Shown here piece by piece: positions 1 to 15,000 of a stretch of DNA of 26,211 nt. Position 1 is the stretch's first letter; every line of letters starts with the position of its first letter. The notes beneath the pieces were generated by a model that searched no databases, had not been told where the DNA came from, and saw only the letters and a program-made list of their open reading frames with translations. A program made the translations under genes and the position numbers. Origin of the DNA: a bacterium (GTDB lineage Bacteria > Pseudomonadota > Gammaproteobacteria > Berkiellales > Berkiellaceae); NCBI GenBank assembly GCA_009927065.1, contig RFNU01000227.1, positions 1-26,211 on the forward strand, read 5' to 3'.

Positions 1-3000
1 TTCCTAATCCAGCACAATTCCCAAGTACGATTGATCAGGCAGCTTTATCAAACTTATCGCTTGGCTTATTAACAGAGCGGTCAACTGATAATATTCAAAC
101 TGCTTTGACAGGGTTTACTAATGTAGGATCACCAAATGCAACGCATTTTAGATTAAATGCAAACGAAATTATCAATCCTGCAACGAGCACTTCTGCCACC
201 GCAATAACATTACAATCGACAGTGTCTGCAATTTTACAAGAAGTTGCTTTGTATTTATCATCGGTGTCATCTTCAACACAAAATTATACAGGTATTCAAC
301 AGGCTTATCAGAATTTATTAACTGCATCCACGCAGCCTCATTCAGCTTCCGCGGAAAGTCTTGCTCAAGACTCGATTATTCAATTATATGGCTATATTCC
401 GACATTTGATTCAGTCAATAATGTTAATGGGGTTCTTGCTGCTATTTATTTAACAAGTTTATTGTCTAATGATTCACTCACGAACGATCCTTCTCGTTGG
501 TTCTTGATGTCTAATATTAGTAATGTGCACAATGTTTACTATAGCGTTGATCCTGTCAGTCAAATTGGCTCTTATATCATGAGAAGTATGCCGATTACTG
601 TTGATCAGTACGGCGTTTTAACAAATATCGGGACACAAGCAACTGCTTCTCAATATTCAGCAGGATTGCAAAGTGCAAAAAATTCTTATACACAATTTTT
701 GACATCATATCAAACGCTCATTAATACCCAGCCTGCTTCAGAATATAATGCATTGCAATCTGATTATAATTTCTTTGCAACATACGCTGGTACTTTAAAT
801 GTTGGTAAACAATTTATTGCAAACGATATACAGCATTATATTCTTATTAACAATGCTGTTGGTGCCAACCCAGTGACAAATAAAGCTGGAGTGGCGTTAG
901 CTTCATCTGTTGTTAACGCAGCAACAGATGTTTATTCATCAGCAAATCAAACCAACCCGATAACAGTAACTATTGCCCAAGATACAAACATAGCAACATA
1001 TAATAGCTCAGGTGAGCCAGTATCAGGATTATTTGATAGCAACGGCAACCCTTTAACAATAAACTCATTAAGTGCTTATACGGGGCCCGTTTATAGTGCT
1101 GTTAATTTAAATGCTTCAGGCATCAATACTGGTACTGTTTTAACCACAGATCAAGTCAATGCAACATTAGTGCCATTTTATTCCAATACAGGTGTTCAGT
1201 TAACGGTAGCTGGACTAAAAACGTATCAGGCATTGCATGATGCTCAAGGGAATTCTCTTTTCGCTCAACAAGCTAAAAATATTAATGCTACTTATACGAA
1301 CTGGTTAAATTACATCGATAGTGTTAATAGCGCTGTAATAACCTCAAGTGGTTTTGCATTAACTCCTTATTATGATATTGGGCATAATAAATTAACAATT
1401 AATCAGTTATTAGCTGCAACCTCAATCTATACTGCTACTGGCGCACTTTTAAATTCACAGCAATCTAACACCTTAAAAGCTCTGTATCAAACAGGATTGA
1501 ATTCAGGCACTAGTCTTTTAAGTAATACTCGATTCTATGATGCACATGGATCTATTTTAAAAACAGATCAAATAGGATATCAAGAACAACTTTATGATCA
1601 GCAAAAAAATATTTATAACGATAGCATCATGCAGGCCATTATAGAGATGTATAATAAGTCCATTGTTAATCATAATGTTGCAGCGTTTAATAATTTATTA
1701 AGTATGCAAACTCCTTATTACAATAGCTCTTATGATAGATTAAATTTACAAGAACTCTTGATTACACCTGTTTTATATACAGGCACAAGCTCAACACAGG
1801 CTCTTTCCTCAACACAATCGCAACAGATTGTTAATGCCTTTGTTGATGCTATTGATGAGCGTATTGTTCCTGCATCAATGCTCGTGTCACTCAGTCCATA
1901 CTCCTCAATAGCAGGGGGAGAAAAAATTAATTTTAGTGCAGCTTTAGGTGTTAATACTTTATATGATACCAATGCTAATGCTCTTACTACACAGCAAGTC
2001 ACAGCGGTGCAAAATACATATGGCACACTCTTATTGACGCGTAGTATCGAAGACTTACTTTTATCTGCTGTTCCTTATTACAATGCTGCAGGTCAGCAAC
2101 TCACAACGTATGGATTAATTAACGCTTCATCCGTCTATAATAGCCAAGGCGTGATGATTTATTCTGCAAGATCAAGCAATGCTTCCACACATCCAGCTTC
2201 AGCTTATATTACGCAAATACAAAATACACTGTATTCCGCTGTATTAGTGCCTGCTTACAATAGTGACAGGCAACAGCTCAATGTGGCTCAGTTAACCCAA
2301 GCTATTGCTGCTGAATCTCAGCTCTATACCGATACCACAGGACAAACAGCTTATACACCAGTTCAACTTTCCTCTATGCAAGCGGATTATTATACAGCTG
2401 CTTCAACTTCCGCATTAAATGGATTATTCCAGTCTATTCCAATATTAACTCAGTCAGGGTTTAGTAGTGTATCTCCATTATCCCTGACAGATGTCGCTGT
2501 CTATGATGGCTATGGATTTAATTTAACTATCGTAGATGCTTATAATGCTGCCCTTTTTGAGGCTAGCAATGCTTATAATTCGTTTGTTCAGCAACTTGAG
2601 AGTTATCAGCTTACTAATCCGACCTTGTTAACAACAACACAATTAGCTTATTTTGAGCAATATTTATTGTCGTCTTCTACCAACACTATGACAGCAGCTC
2701 TTTATAGTGTTGGACAAATGGACATCGCTAACTCAATTAAAGAAGTTTTTGATAACATTGCCAGTTATGCGAATTTACCAGCATCGTTACTGAATGATTT
2801 TAAGAGATATTATAACCAGGTTATTATTGCCGATAGTATTATCCATCCGATTTTGGTGATGGATGCTCATACCAAAGGAAACTTTGTTGCTGAGCAAATT
2901 GATAACAGTAACTTGACTTATATGGGTTTTTATAACTATCAAGTCAATACTGATGCACCAGTTGATGCAAGAGTTGATGCTACCGCCCAACCAGGCAGCT

Positions 3001-6000
3001 CATCAACAACTGTGATTAATCAAACAGCTGATCCAAACGTCTTATCCACAAACCTTCATATTACAGTTGATTTTCCAAATCAATCAGGAGCAACAGGATT
3101 AAAGAATCTTGTTGTTAAGTTACCGACAATATCGACAGCAGGCTCACCCGAAAATGAAAATTATCTTTATGATTTTCAGTGGACATTAGGCCAAGGTGCA
3201 AGTGCTGATTGGGTCTTAAATGTTGATACATTAACTTATACACCATCAGTGAATACTATTATTAGCGGTTCACAAGTCTTAACTTTTGATATACCAGTTC
3301 AATTTAATAAATATGCTTTTTATGGAGTGAATTTCGCTCAAACATTTTCATTAGCTTTACCCGCGTCTGTTATTGATGCACAAGGCAATGCCAACCAAAA
3401 TGTTACTCTTATGCTGGGCAATCAAGCCATCAGTGTTCTTAGAGGGGAGAAATTGACATCCTCTAGTGTTCTTGCAGCCACAAGCAATCTAGATCAGGCG
3501 ATTTATGCATTGCAAGATCCTGACGGATATTTATCGATCATTCAAGTGTATGGCGATCCTATTTCAGTGTCTTGGATTACCTCGGGCGGTCAAATTAATA
3601 TTACAAGTAGCGATAGTCAATGGTTACCTCAATTGTTGACCTTAGATCATAGTGAATTGTACTTCTTGCAGCCAAATTCTGCTTATGTAGAAAATGTGAA
3701 TGTTGTTGATCAAGATGGCCTGTTAGTCTCTTATCAGTCAACGAATTTGAATACTGTCTTGCCAACCAATACAGGTCTGGGATTAGACGGGTATATAGGA
3801 GGTACAACGCCTAGTACAAGCTCGACTGTTGCTAACCCATTAAAAGATGTTCCGATTGATATTACTTATGATAAAGTCTTTCATTATGGCTTTGGATTAC
3901 CGTCAGATCAAGTTGTTGCATCCACAGAGTCGATGGCCACTACTATGAGCAATCCTTTAGTATCCACTGAAATGAGTTCAGGCTTGATGGGATTGAGCGA
4001 TCCTTTTGGTGCAACCCAAAATGCGAATGGATACGAAAACTTATTGTCATCTTACAATAACGTAGAGTTAATGATATTCCCAACAAGTAATGCATCACTG
4101 AGTGTGAGTCCGAACGGATTTTATCGCGTCTCAGTCAACAATAGCCAGCTAGATTTATTCTTTGAGCAAATTGAAGCTATGATAGAGCAAGCTACCGTTG
4201 GTCTTACAGATGCCTCAGCCATTGCCACTGCAACAGCTAATGTCTTCAAGGGCGTTACCTTTGAAGTCACCGATACGCTGAATAATACCGATTTAAGTCT
4301 TGGTTTTATTAATGAAATAACCGGTGTTGTCAGTTCAGTGTTAAATATTTATAACTTTACTAATACTGGTAAGTCCATAACCGGTAGCGATGTACAACAA
4401 TTTTATAACCAATATCAATCCTTAAGGGGTACTGATTCTGTTTATAATTCTCTGTATGTATTCTTTGCCAAAGATTACGCGGGGCAGGTTGATATTAACT
4501 TAACTGCAACAACGCAGTCTTCATCAACAAGTAGTAATGCATCAGGAAGCTTTGGTCTGATGCCTCTTCAACATCTAGAGATCCAGCCAATTGTCGACAA
4601 CATCACCTCAGTCAACCATACCGTTGAGCTTAGCTATCTGACCAATAGTGCTGGACGTTTAAATGGCTTATTACAAGTGAGTATTCCTGTGACTATCGAT
4701 TTAGGTGAACAAAATGGTTCGACTGACCATCTTGTGAAACTCAGATTGTCCAATTACATGAAAAACATCCCTATTAATACTATTACAGGATCGTTGCAAT
4801 CTACTTCAGGATTATGGTATTTAAATGAAAATAATACAATGCTTTCTTTGAATGCTGAAAGCGCAAGTGATATTATCTTTGCACGACCCTTAGATTACTC
4901 GTCCACAGGAGTGATTACTGATAGTCTTGTATTCAATCTTGACGTTGGGCAATATTTACAGCAACTCCAAATAAATTATACTGAGCTAGATCCATCGCAA
5001 CAGCAGACCTATCTGTCTAATGCACTCAATGGAATTACTTTTAATTCTCAATTAGAGGTTCTTTCAAACCTTACTGGCGATTTTAATGCCGCAAACAATT
5101 ACATCTCTTCGAATCAAAATACGATTGTCACCCCAACAGGCGTATTATCGCAAGCCGGACTCATTCCAGTTGATACTATTAATATTGGATTTATTAATAG
5201 CGCTAATATTGCTCAAAATGAATCGTTAGGTACGCTGACTTTTACTCAGGTTGGCACAACAAATGTTATTCCTTCGTTAAATTTAGGTACATGGACAGGA
5301 TCTTCCTCTCTAAGTCAGTATATTATTAACCAAATTAATACAGCATCCATTCCGAATCTAAGAGCGTCGTTGGATGTCAACGGAACTGATGTTATTTTGA
5401 CAGGAAGTAATGATGTCAAATATGATATTAGCCATATTGCAGGTAATACAAGCAACACTTATTTTTCTTCCTTAAATTACAGTTTGTACGCCGCTGGCCA
5501 TACTGACTCTCTGGATGTGTATTCCTCTGCCTTTAAGATTGGGCAACAGCCAACAAATATTGATGATGTTATTACGTTACTGCCTGTTTTGGAAAATCTT
5601 GTTGCCACCACTACAGATAGGCAAGTCGCAACTTATACCCAAAATATTATTAATGCAGTGAGAAACGCCTATCATGAAAATATTGAAATAACTATCACAA
5701 ACCGCTTACAGAATAACGCCACATTAAATACGATTGTTGATTCGATTAATACTACGATGAATTCGCTTAAGATTGATTATTTGGGCATGAATGATTCTTG
5801 GGATGTTTATGCGATTAACGTGAGTGAATCAACTGCGATAACAAGAACATCAAATGGCGTCACAACAACATCAATCAGCGCCATTCCATCCTTTACCCTG
5901 AATGGAACATCCTTTAGTTTGCCAGCGCCACTGTCAAATGGGACATCCTTTAGTACCGTCACAGGTGGTTATGATATTAGCTTGTTGTCTCAATCTAATA

Positions 6001-9000
6001 CGCTCACTGCAACAGCAAGTGCATTACCTTATCAATTAATAATGAATTATTCATTTACACCCCAGGTGGCTGCATCGAATATTGAGTATACTTATAAAGT
6101 CTATAAAGCATCAGATCCTACAGCAGTCGTCTCGCCCGCCTGGAATGTCTATCGTATTGATTTAATAGAATATGACTCAGTTCAAGATCAAACAGTCACG
6201 TTATCTAACTACTATTTGGAGGTTGACTCTGCTAGTGTAGTGCTGACGGGTGAAGGGACTAATCCGAGCGAAAGTAGCACCGTCTCGCCAGCAGGATTAT
6301 ACCCTCTTTTCCCGACGATGCCGACAAAGGACGAAGTGCAACAATGGACTGTTTATCAGAATCAGATTTATGAAAACATTCCCGAAACCGAAAGAACGCC
6401 TATAGTCTTACAACCAATCTATGAAATATCAAATCCTAATAGATTAGTCTCTACTCTGCAACAAGGTCAGGCATCAGCGATAACAACTCTTCTTGTTGGC
6501 ACACAAAGTGTAGCGACCCCGTTACTAGAGATTTATGGAACATCATCCAGTTCCTTTGCAGTTGATGCTCCATGGCAAGCTTACTTTGCTTCAAAACAAC
6601 TCTTGAACAGTGATGCATTCCAAGTGTTTGTTGACTCGGCAAATAACTTCATGGCCGAGTACAACATCATTCTTGCACAAAGTGATGCTCAAACCGGGAA
6701 TCCGCAGGTTTCTAATCGTTATGAAGACGTTAATCTTTCGCCTATTTTTGAAAAAATATTGCAAGATTATGATTTAAATACATTCAATCAGTATCAATAT
6801 AATATCGAACAAATTGCAAAAGAAAGTATTCTTATAGAGCTTAAAGGATTCACTTTGTCACAAGATGGATCGCCTCTTATTTTAAGTCCTGAAGAGTTTG
6901 TTGTCGCTACAACGACTTCCTCAAGCAGCTCAGACTCAAGTAGTACATCTGTAAGTACTAATGACTCTAGTTCTGCGGATGAAACCTCTTCGCTTGCTGT
7001 CACGTATCAGCTTACTGGCCCTGCATTGCTTAATGCTCTCAATACTTGGCTCAATGATAAAGCCGCTGGTAAGAACCCTGCGTACAGCGTATTGCTGGCT
7101 CCACCGAAAGGATTTTCCGGTGGATTTTCTTATAGCGTCGATTACACATCAAACGGCACAACATATAGCGCTCAACCAGAGAAACTTATTAATGTTGATC
7201 AGGTTGTCAATGGGTTCTCACAAGTTCATCCTATCGTTCTTTCCACTGATGTGAGCTTATTTAACCCATATTTGATGGCTGATGCTGGTATAACATATGT
7301 GAGCTCTATGAGTCCGGCGGAGTTTAATCAATCATTAGAAAATACCAATATAGAATCCTCAGCTGTGAATCAGAATAGTGCGTTTAATAATGCCATTCAA
7401 AATGCGAATATCTTTAAGCTTGACTCTAAAGTTTATATGATTATTAATTTCGATTTTGAAATTGATTCGCAAGCCAATCAAAATACAGTGTTGAACTTAA
7501 CAATCAATTCATCCACAGCTATTCCAGATAGTAAGCCAAGTGAACCATTTGCTGAAACACAAATGTTAGAAGGTCAAAATGCTGAATCTGTTGTTAAAAA
7601 CAACCCGATAGATGTTAGCCGGTTAACTGTAACTCCACCTTCTCGCGGTATTGCAGATAATGATGATTGGACCATGAGCGGCGTTAGTACTGATGAGACA
7701 GTCACTTACGCATTGTCATTAAGCGGAATGCCAGCAGGACAGTATCGTAAGCAACTTGTATTGAGTTACGATATTAATAAACTCCCTGGCTCTATTCTTT
7801 TGACACAAGACGTTCAGCAGAATAAAAATCAATTAAATGATTATTTCAATGCGTTAAGCATTGAGGTCAAAACTCAATCGACCGCTCTTCCAGCTAATAC
7901 TGCACTTATTGGAACTACTGCTACCAGTTCATCCTCTAGCACTGCAATGCATGTGGATTTTGGTACAGGTAATCGTGAACCGGTCATTTATCCTGTAGCT
8001 CCAAGCACATTGACGAAAACCAGCGGTATTGATAGTGCAGTTCGCTATGAATCATCTGGATACAATACAGGGTTAGATTTTTACAATACAATTTATATGG
8101 TTGATTTGGCACCAGCATTTGAGCAAGTAAGAGCTTATGCCTACGATCAAAATGGCTATTTACGCTCAAACATTTGGAATAATTTAGAAGTTGTTTTAAC
8201 TGTGGCTGCAGGACAAGAGTATTATGCTGGTCAAACTTATATTCCAAAACTTGTAGGACATTCGGATCTCTTTGAGTTAATCAACCCAAGTAGCTCTCAG
8301 TCTAGCGGGGGTGTTCAATCTGTACCAAGTGCCGCTCAACTATCAAGCTCGATCAACTATGTCCTTTCGGGCGCATCTTTAGAAAGTATGTTCGTTAACT
8401 GGACGGCGCAAACTTATAATATCGACTCAGCGCAACAAAGGGCTTTTATTAATCAAGAAAATATTGTTTCAATGGCTAAGTCAAATTCATCACAGGCTGG
8501 AGGCAATCAAGCACTTGTTGACTTAACAACAGATATTCAAAATTTACAATCTGAAATCAATCAAGAAAATCAGGCAATATTAGCGACGCAAGCTCAAGTG
8601 CAATCACTGAATGGCCAGCTTCAGACGCAGCTTAATACATTTACCAGTAGCTATAATAGCAAGCTTGCAACAGATAGTGGCGCGTTCAATATCAACAATA
8701 GGCTGAATGCTGATTATACATCATATTATCAAGCGGCAAATAGTTATTATGTCGTTCAACAGATGCTAGGGCAGTTAGGCCAAGCTACAGGTTCACCGAC
8801 AGCTAAAGTTGCTTTTGGAGATGGTACTACAAAAACTTATCAAGACTTCTTTAATAGCAATCCATTAGTCATTACTCAAGGAGTCTCTTCCACAAGTTCT
8901 AATGCAACGATTTCAACAGTCAATAGCATTTCTAAAGCAATTGCAGGTCTTAATTTGACGTCGATGTGTGCTTTTGATCGCAGTGTCTTTTTTGATAGCA

Positions 9001-12000
9001 ACGGATTGACTCGCGATGCTTATCTGAATGGAACTCAGATCGTTGCAAAAGGCCAAACTTCATTGCCTGTTGCTATTAGTGCTGCTGGATTCTTAAGTAA
9101 TAGCTCAACACAGCAACAATACATTTTAACTAATAATTATTTTATTATTATTAACACGAATGGGGCTGTTGATGCGGTCAATAACACAGGAATAAGAAAT
9201 AGTTCTGGTACAGCCGTGAGTTTGACGTTGGATGCGCCTGCAAGTTCAACTGCAATCATGCCAGTAAACGTTGGTTATCATTCAGTTTATAAGTACATCA
9301 GTCCTGGTAAGACAGCAGCAAATAATGATCATCTGAATATTGCGCAGTTGACTAAAGATCCAAATATTGGGCTGATTTTAGATGGTATTGATTATAAAGC
9401 CATGGTTTTTGAAACCAATTTAAATGGACACGGCACAAGTAACGCATTTGTTGCTGGTATTGATGATTCAATGTATCTTCTTGATGGATATACTGCATCA
9501 ATATTAGGGTATTTCAATAGTCAGGTGGCACAAATTTCTAATGGAGTGAGCAGAGGTTATTTTTATAATCAAACTCCTTCTTCGCAAATAAATTATTTAC
9601 AAAACTCATCGCTGACAAGTCCGTATGTGACCGCTCTTGATGGTATGATGCTAAAAGACAGCGCTGTTGTAGCCACAGTAGGTTTTGGCATAGAAAACTT
9701 CATCGCTTATGGCAATAACCTTGGTCTCAATTACAGCAATAGTACTGCAACTACAGCTGATTATTTGATGAGTAATACTAGTACTGCTCCCAACGCAGAG
9801 GAACAAATTGTTAATGTCAATAATGGCAAACTTACTGTTAATGTTGTTCTGCCCGCAGCCATGAGCAGTGGTGTTAATGGACTGAGCATCGCTAGCTTAC
9901 TGCAACAAAACTTTAATTTAACGTCAGATCAAATAGCTCTGATCGATAATATTAAAGTCACAACTCATAGTAGTGCTGCAACATACACAGCAACAACAAA
10001 GCCCTCTGTAACTGCAGCGACTTATACTAACGATCAAACAAACGCGTTTAGTACGAGCGCTAGTATTAGAGCGAACTCTGCGATAGACAAAGTAACCTTT
10101 ACTTTTAAATCTATCCCTTCTATGCAAACAATAGAACTTGGCCATCAATTGGCGGGTTATAATTTTGGTGGATTGGCAACGAACTTAAATACAGCGGTCA
10201 GTGATACACCAGTGCAATCAACCGCATCAAATGCACCCTTTAATGTGAGCGACACTATCTATAGCACTCAATCTTTTAATACTGACGTGATTGGCAACAC
10301 CAATTTTGCTAATTATTCAGGTAAAGTGGTTGATTACAGTAAGGGGCTGTATTTTAAAGGACCATTGACGACATCATCAATTTCTACAAGTAATCTTCAG
10401 GGTGGTAGTGCCATCAAATATCTTGATGATACTTATATGTTGAATCTCTTTACATTTGCTAATCATAGTACAAATTCTTATTCTTGGGATTCTCGGGATT
10501 CTGCTCCATATGGTCGAGAGCCCGGTGTTATTAACAATGTTATCCCTTCATACATAAGCAATACTTATTATTACAATCAATATGATGTTAGGTACGAATG
10601 CCCGGCCATAATTAATAATCATGGCACACATTATGATTACACAGTGTATCAGCAAGGCTTCAATTACGCATATAACTACTACAACTCATTGAGACGATCC
10701 CCAGTTACTGTCTTTCATGATTTCACAAGTGACTCTAATACTCTTGTGGCAACTGATCAGCAAAATGCCTTGAGTCTCCAAAACTGGTTAACGGGTTCAT
10801 GGCAATCACAATCCAATGCAAGTACTAACCAAAGTGCATTAAGTGCCATCACAACAGCAGCTAATACAACCTCTTATGGGACACAGGATTATGCATCAGC
10901 ACTGAAAGATTTATTAGCGGCTTACAAAAACCAAAGTGGTTCTTCATCGACTCAAATCAATAACCTCTACAGTGCGCTTGCTTCCAACTTGGCTGTAACA
11001 AGCTCAAGTGCTCTTAATTATGGTTATTTTAATAAAATGAGTACGTTGTTTAATGCAGCTAATACAATGATTAATAGTTTTAGTAATTACGATACGAAGT
11101 TCAATATGGGTGGATTGAACTTAGGCGTCATCAATCCTGTCTCAACCAGCGCTACTAGCTCATGGGGTAAATTAGCAACAGGTAATATTGGTGTCTCAAG
11201 TAACATGCGCTCAGATGATAGCAGGTTGTTAAGTACGATCATCAATGGCTATAACCTCAACTCAGATAATTATAGTAATCAGGGTGATTATTCAATATAC
11301 CAATATGTTCAGTCAGGTAATCGATGGTCGAATGCTGGTGGTGGTAATTGGAGATATTATGGTCCTTCAGGAGGGGTTTATAATTTTCCAGGTCAGGGTA
11401 AGATTTTATTCTTATCAGAAGCTTTGATGAACTATCAAATGAATGGATTTGGACCAAGCTATCCTTCTATTAACAACAGAAATAGTCCACCTACATCCTA
11501 TCAAGCTGCACAAAATTATGCGATGGGAGGGTTGAAAAATAAAGTTGGAACAGCAGCTACCATCGTTGCTCAAGGTACTATTGTTGCAACTGATAGCCAA
11601 AGCGCCCCGAGCGGTATTAATCTTGGGTATGATTTATTTACCACAACAAAACCTTCTTTCACCAATTCATCTATTAGTAATTTAAACCAGCTGCTCTTTA
11701 ATGGTGGATCGGGGAGTAAACTGCTCAATACAACCGATCTTACCACGATTAATACTACTTCTTGGGCCAATAGTACTGCATGGCGCAACCAACTCAGCGG
11801 ATGGAATAATAAATCCGCCTTTACTGCCCTATCAAGTGTACCAGGGACTACAGGATTATCCTCAAGAGGATCGATGTCATGGCCATTGCTCTTATGGGAT
11901 GTGGCTTATCAGATGCAAAAAGTCGATTTCATTCAGCATATTGGAGATTACAATCCTGCAAATAGCGGATCAAATAATAACCCAATGTCAGTCTATGGAC

Positions 12001-15000
12001 AGCTTGGAGAATTAACTCGATTGGCTTATGAAGCTGAAATGGCGAGTCGATTGATGACTGGCAATACGATTAATGCAGCAAGTCCCAGTTATGGAAGCTT
12101 TTCTAACTCACTTTATGCTCGCTTAAGCACAACGCTTGGTAATAAAAATATTAATAGTAATAATGATACAGCCACGATCACGCTCACGTCATACAACCAA
12201 TATCCAACACTTTATGCGTATTACTACAATTTATATAAGTTGGGTCAAGGACTTTTATCCAATCTGCAATTAGCTACAAATAATATTCAAACTGATTATA
12301 AGCAGATGGGTGTTTACGCTACTGTTAATGAAGTCAATGCAAACAATGCCTTAGAATCTCTCCTTGAGTCCTTAATGACAGGCACAACATTAGACTCAAC
12401 GGGTTTGATTCAATATACAGATATTATTAACAACTTTATTAATGTTAAAAGTCAAAGCTCTATAGACAATGTTATGCAAACGATGAACACCAGTTCGTTT
12501 TATTTAGTGCAGATAGTGACGAACAACACTGTCGATGGATTGACAACCAGTTATACGAACGGATTCCAAATTGTCAGAGAAAATAGGGACGCTAGTGGCA
12601 ATACCCTCTTTAACCCATTAGTGCCAACTGTCAATAGCAGCGGTAATACTTCGTACACTCAATCGCAAACAGCTATTACCTTATCTCCGTCTAGTACAAT
12701 GAGCTCTGCGGCAGGGTCAATAGGTAATGTCAGCTACTACGCCGTTCGTTATCCAAATCTTGATACATTTATTACTTATGAAATTCAATATGGTTCGACG
12801 TTGTATGAATTTTATGCACAACAAGCTGTTAAAGATTTAAACATTAACAGTGGCGTGATGAATCAAGATTATGCCCCAAGTATCTTATATCAATTGGCTT
12901 ATCAAAATGAGCTTTTAAATAAACAGAAAAATCAAACCCTCCCTCAATTACAACAAGATATGCTCAATAAGCAGTTAGAGTTTGATCAACTCATTATTGC
13001 TACTGGGCCTGGGTATTATGAAAGTTTGTTAGCGTTGCAAAAAGAGCAAATTAAACTTATTGATCTTGATTATTCTAAAGTTGGCCTTGAGTTGTCGCCT
13101 TATAATTTATCTCATTATGGAGTTTCTGGGGCAGTTGTTGTTAATGGGTCGCCAAGTAAATTCATGGGTGATGTCGTCATCAATACAGCACCCATTCCTA
13201 GCGGAGTGGCGCCGGCTGGATCCATTAGCCCTATTTTGACAACTGATAAAACTCCAGCAACAATGCCACAGTTGATTCTTAAGAGCTTTACGGTTGATCA
13301 GAATGACGACTCAACACTGAGTGGTCATTTCTTGATGACGTTAACAATCGATTTTTATCTGGAGAATTTATCAGGTAATGAAACGGATACGTTGTCTTTA
13401 CGCCTATATTATCTTGATGAAAATGGTAATAAAGTTAATCTTCCAGTTGAACCCGTTATTAAAGCCTTAGATAGTACAGGTCAACCTCTAGATACTAATG
13501 AATGGACTGTTATTACGCAGGCTCAAACAGCTGGCGAATTATCCAGTAACCCTCAATTTATTCGTAATGCGATTGTCTTGCCACAAGATCCGTCGCAGAC
13601 ACAGTCTCAAGTGACATCAACACAGTTATCGAATTATCAAAAAGAATTGTCCTCCGCGCGTCACTTTACAGAAACAGTGCAGATTTCTATACCGATTTAT
13701 AATGCGATTTTACCTGTAGCGATACATATGGCAGAGAATCCTTTAGCTACAAACACGATTACAGCGCAGTCTTTAGGTATTAATGCCGATGTTATTGTCG
13801 TATCCAGCCAGCAATCATCAGCGATGGATGATCCAGTGACAACCTCTTTAGCATTAACGACAGCGAATGATATTCAATATTTCCCTTTAAATTATGCCGA
13901 TCCTAATAACAACTCCCTGACGATTGCCAGTGAGCAAGATTTATTTAAAGCTGTTGAGTTGAGTGCTTATGATTTAACAGAATTCTTGTTAGAACTGTAC
14001 GATCGGGCCCATGTGCCAGGATATAATAACAAGAGTATTATTGAAGGTTCATCGATTAACTTTGAAACAACAGGCAATCAAATCGTTAATTATCTGATGG
14101 GCAGTCTCAATCAATTCACTGATTTTGGTGGTGTTACAAAAACGCGTGAGGTCCAAAACGCTCTTCAAAGTGGAAGTCTTGCTGGCAAAGCTCTGTTAAA
14201 TATTTATGAAGCATGGCAGCCCGTTTGGTTCAACTCATCAATATCGGTTGGTTACAAATACAATCAGTATGCTAAAACTCTTTCGCAAACTCAGGCTCTG
14301 GTTGATGGATTTGCAACAGCATTATGGGCCAGCGCGTATAATGATGCCAAATTACTGGATGCTTTAAGCTCTTATTCTGCAACACAAACATTACCTAGCG
14401 TAACGACAATACCATTAGATGAAGTCACCTCTTTCTTAGAACTATCGCGCTCTACAACAGGTATCGATGTTATTCAACTATCCCTCTTTGCCAATGCTCA
14501 AACTCCTGGATCGTCGACCTTAACGTTTAGCCCTCTATTATTTGACAAGATTTTAGATAATTACAATCTTAAAGGCGTTGATATTGATTTACATCTGAAC
14601 ACCAATACAGACACAGAAACCTACATTAAATCCTATATCCAATCCTTTAATAGGATTTCAGCAACAACCGGGCTATGGTTAGAATATCAACCCAAAGAAA
14701 ATAGCTCTAATGTTGCCGATGGCATCATCTATGTGCATCAATCTAATCCATTGACAAGTCGCAGCACAGGTGTCTATGAATGGTATTCACGTTCATTCTT
14801 TGAGGAAAATCAATTTATTCCAATATTAAGTGTTGAGTCGTTACCTCACAACCAAATCTATAGATATGCCCTTGTCAACAGTGATGGAACGCTTGGATCA
14901 TTCACAAAATCTGTTAATGGTGTTGCAACTGCCTTAACGTTAACTGATGTCTATCAAAATCCAAATACATTCTATGTTATTGGGCATACCGATAGCACAT

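Noticed and set aside
105..107. TTG as the start of the giant gene
   Set aside because: The same frame is open back to base 3 with similar coding sequence and no ribosome binding site lies before the TTG, so the gene simply continues out of the window.
5901..5954. 18-base direct repeat with one mismatch (5901-5918 and 5937-5954)
   Set aside because: It encodes N-G-T-S-F-S twice and is isolated; a local coding repeat rather than a mobile-element or recombination signature.
11245..12015. Overlapping short open frames on both strands inside the giant gene
   Set aside because: They are shadows of the giant frame, with no start signals and no protein-like composition.
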